This document shows, piece after piece, positions 62,771-64,000 of a stretch of 64,000 nt of DNA; positions within the stretch are counted from its first letter, which is position 1; every line of letters begins with the position of its first letter. Source of the stretch: Paramecium sonneborni (Eukaryota > Ciliophora > Oligohymenophorea > Peniculida > Parameciidae); assembly GCA_905182985.1 (NCBI GenBank), contig CAJJDN010000111.1:211922-275921 (forward strand). Reading direction: 5' to 3'. The translations under genes and the position numbers were made by a program. Under the pieces are notes generated by a model. The model was not told the DNA's origin, did not search any database, and was given only the letters and a program-made list of their open reading frames with translations.

Positions 62771-64000
62771 TCAACTTTTATTTTTATCATCATTCCAAGC
62801 TTAATTAAGTTCATAAAATACTCTTTCAGCAATATACCTTTAGATAGGAGGAGTCTAATTATGCTTATCAGGATGAACAATCAATAAAGCTTGACGATAC
62901 TTTAACTATTTTGATATGAATTATATTTTACTTTAACTTTGCCATCGGTCATTAAATCACCTATTGAACATTACCAACCAGTACCTTCCCATAAAACATC
63001 ATTTAATGTAGAGAGTAGTAATCTTAAATTATTTCTAACATCGTTTTTAAAGGCCCATTTTAATATTTTTGGTTCTACCTCATCTTTAGCTTGTTATCTC
63101 TAAATATTATAATCTGCTTCCTCTTACCAAATCTTTTATAAACCTTCTGCTGCTTATTCTACTCTCATATCAACAATTTATTTATCTGTAAGTCCATCAT
63201 ATTATTCATTAGATTATTATTATTATTACTATTATTTTGCCTGAGTTGGTGTATCAAATTAAAATAGATCCTAGCTTTGAGATTATTCATTTTATAAATT
63301 AGCCTAATTTTCTATAGGACCATCAAATTCAAAAAGGTCTTCACCTTTTTTTGTTTATTATGGCTGTTGTTTTTATTAGAATTGTGTAAGCTTAGTATCA
63401 TCTCCTTCATTTTACTCTATAATTGGTTTGAATTGATTAAAATTCTAAAATATAGTATTATTTTAATTGTTGATATCTAAATCTGCTTAACTTATTGGTT
63501 ATGATTATGTTTGATGACGATTTGGCTTAAAATCTAATTTTTCAAATGCCTCTAAAAGATCACCACTCTAACTGGTTCCATTAGATTAATTACTCAATTA
63601 TCTATTGCTTTATCTTTCTCCACCTTACTGAATAACAGGTTGAACAGTTTATTTTTAATTTTATTACTATTACAATTTAGGTGATGAATTTTATTGCTAT
63701 GCTAAGACTTTAATTTATGTTTGTGGTGATTATTAAACAGTATTTTTTTAAACTCTTACATCTCCAACTTTTATATCCTAATTCACATTTTCAACCATTT
63801 TTTTAGCTATTCTGCTATATGACAGATCTTAAAGAGTTAATATTTTAACAAATACAGTATCATTAACTACAGGTACTTTTGCATTTGGATTAGATATATC
63901 AAACCAGGCATGACTATATATTAAATTAATCAATTACGTTTTTGGTTCAATATCTTATACAAATATCTTAAATCTTATATGGTGAGAAGTAATTTTAAAA
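62771..64000 (-). CDS. Auxilin/GAK-like J-domain protein, 3' part
   Basis: C-terminal part of an auxilin, the J-domain cofactor that brings Hsc70 to clathrin coats for uncoating; the 5' end lies beyond 64000. The first visible part (KTHAWFDISNPNAKVP) fits a PTEN/tensin-type C2 domain as in animal auxilin. The middle is Q/N-rich and disordered with DLFEFDGP, DLFQFDTP and GDLLEAFEKLD, likely clathrin/AP-2 boxes. The auxilin J-domain ends the protein: NNLRLLLSTLNDVLWEGTGW, ALLIVHPDKHNQ with the HPD triad, and FYELNQAWND. Introns 63914-63937 and 62906-62931 (24, 26 nt); the latter lies just before the HPD helix. No kinase domain is in view. Confidence 0.92.

Overview
The window is ciliate macronuclear DNA, most probably from Paramecium or a close relative. 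It is very AT-rich. Dozens of clear protein families read through only if TAA and TAG encode glutamine and TGA is the sole stop. Genes are interrupted by tiny GT...AG introns; every intron placed here is 20-31 nt. Removing them keeps exons in phase, and nearly all final models come out as whole numbers of codons ending at TGA where the family's C-terminus is expected. A standard-code ORF search therefore shatters almost every gene. All coordinates, intron positions and protein lengths here were read by eye, without alignment software.

Layout. 1-8.3 kb: two cyclic-nucleotide-type K+ channels around a divergent membrane-anchored bZIP factor. 8.4-12.3 kb: VPS18 and an HSD10-like dehydrogenase. 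13-20 kb: three tandem membrane hybrid histidine kinases. 20.2-23.7 kb: a frameshifted unknown gene and a decayed tubulin-ligase-like (TTLL) pseudogene. 23.8-29.5 kb: a double cyclic-nucleotide-binding-domain protein, two MORN-repeat proteins and a Na+/Ca2+ exchanger of NCLX type. 29.6-35 kb: a 1419-residue type I membrane protein and phosphatidylserine decarboxylase. 35.5-42.5 kb: small unknown proteins, a serine-carboxypeptidase-like pseudoenzyme and an ArfGAP with a polyglutamine tract encoded by a TAA microsatellite. 42.7-48.6 kb: MCM5, a RING finger protein and a secreted H-type-lectin-like protein. 49-58.4 kb: unknown Q-rich proteins, RRP6 and a degenerate histidine-kinase relative. 59.4-64 kb: an unknown gene, a STIMATE-family protein and the 3' part of an auxilin.

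Functional themes are membrane trafficking (VPS18, ArfGAP, auxilin, PSD), ion and cyclic-nucleotide signalling (two channels, CNB protein, NCLX, STIMATE), two-component signalling (three active-looking kinases and one degenerate), replication (MCM5) and RNA decay (RRP6). Genes are packed with short intergenic gaps and are not in operons.

Two places look like unmerged contig ends rather than biology. Sequence 39178-40210 is repeated at 40272-41304 across 61 Ns, and 51316-52393 is repeated at 52395-53472 across one N. Because only TGA stops translation, open frames of 60-150 codons arise easily by chance, so unknown small ORFs are scored low.
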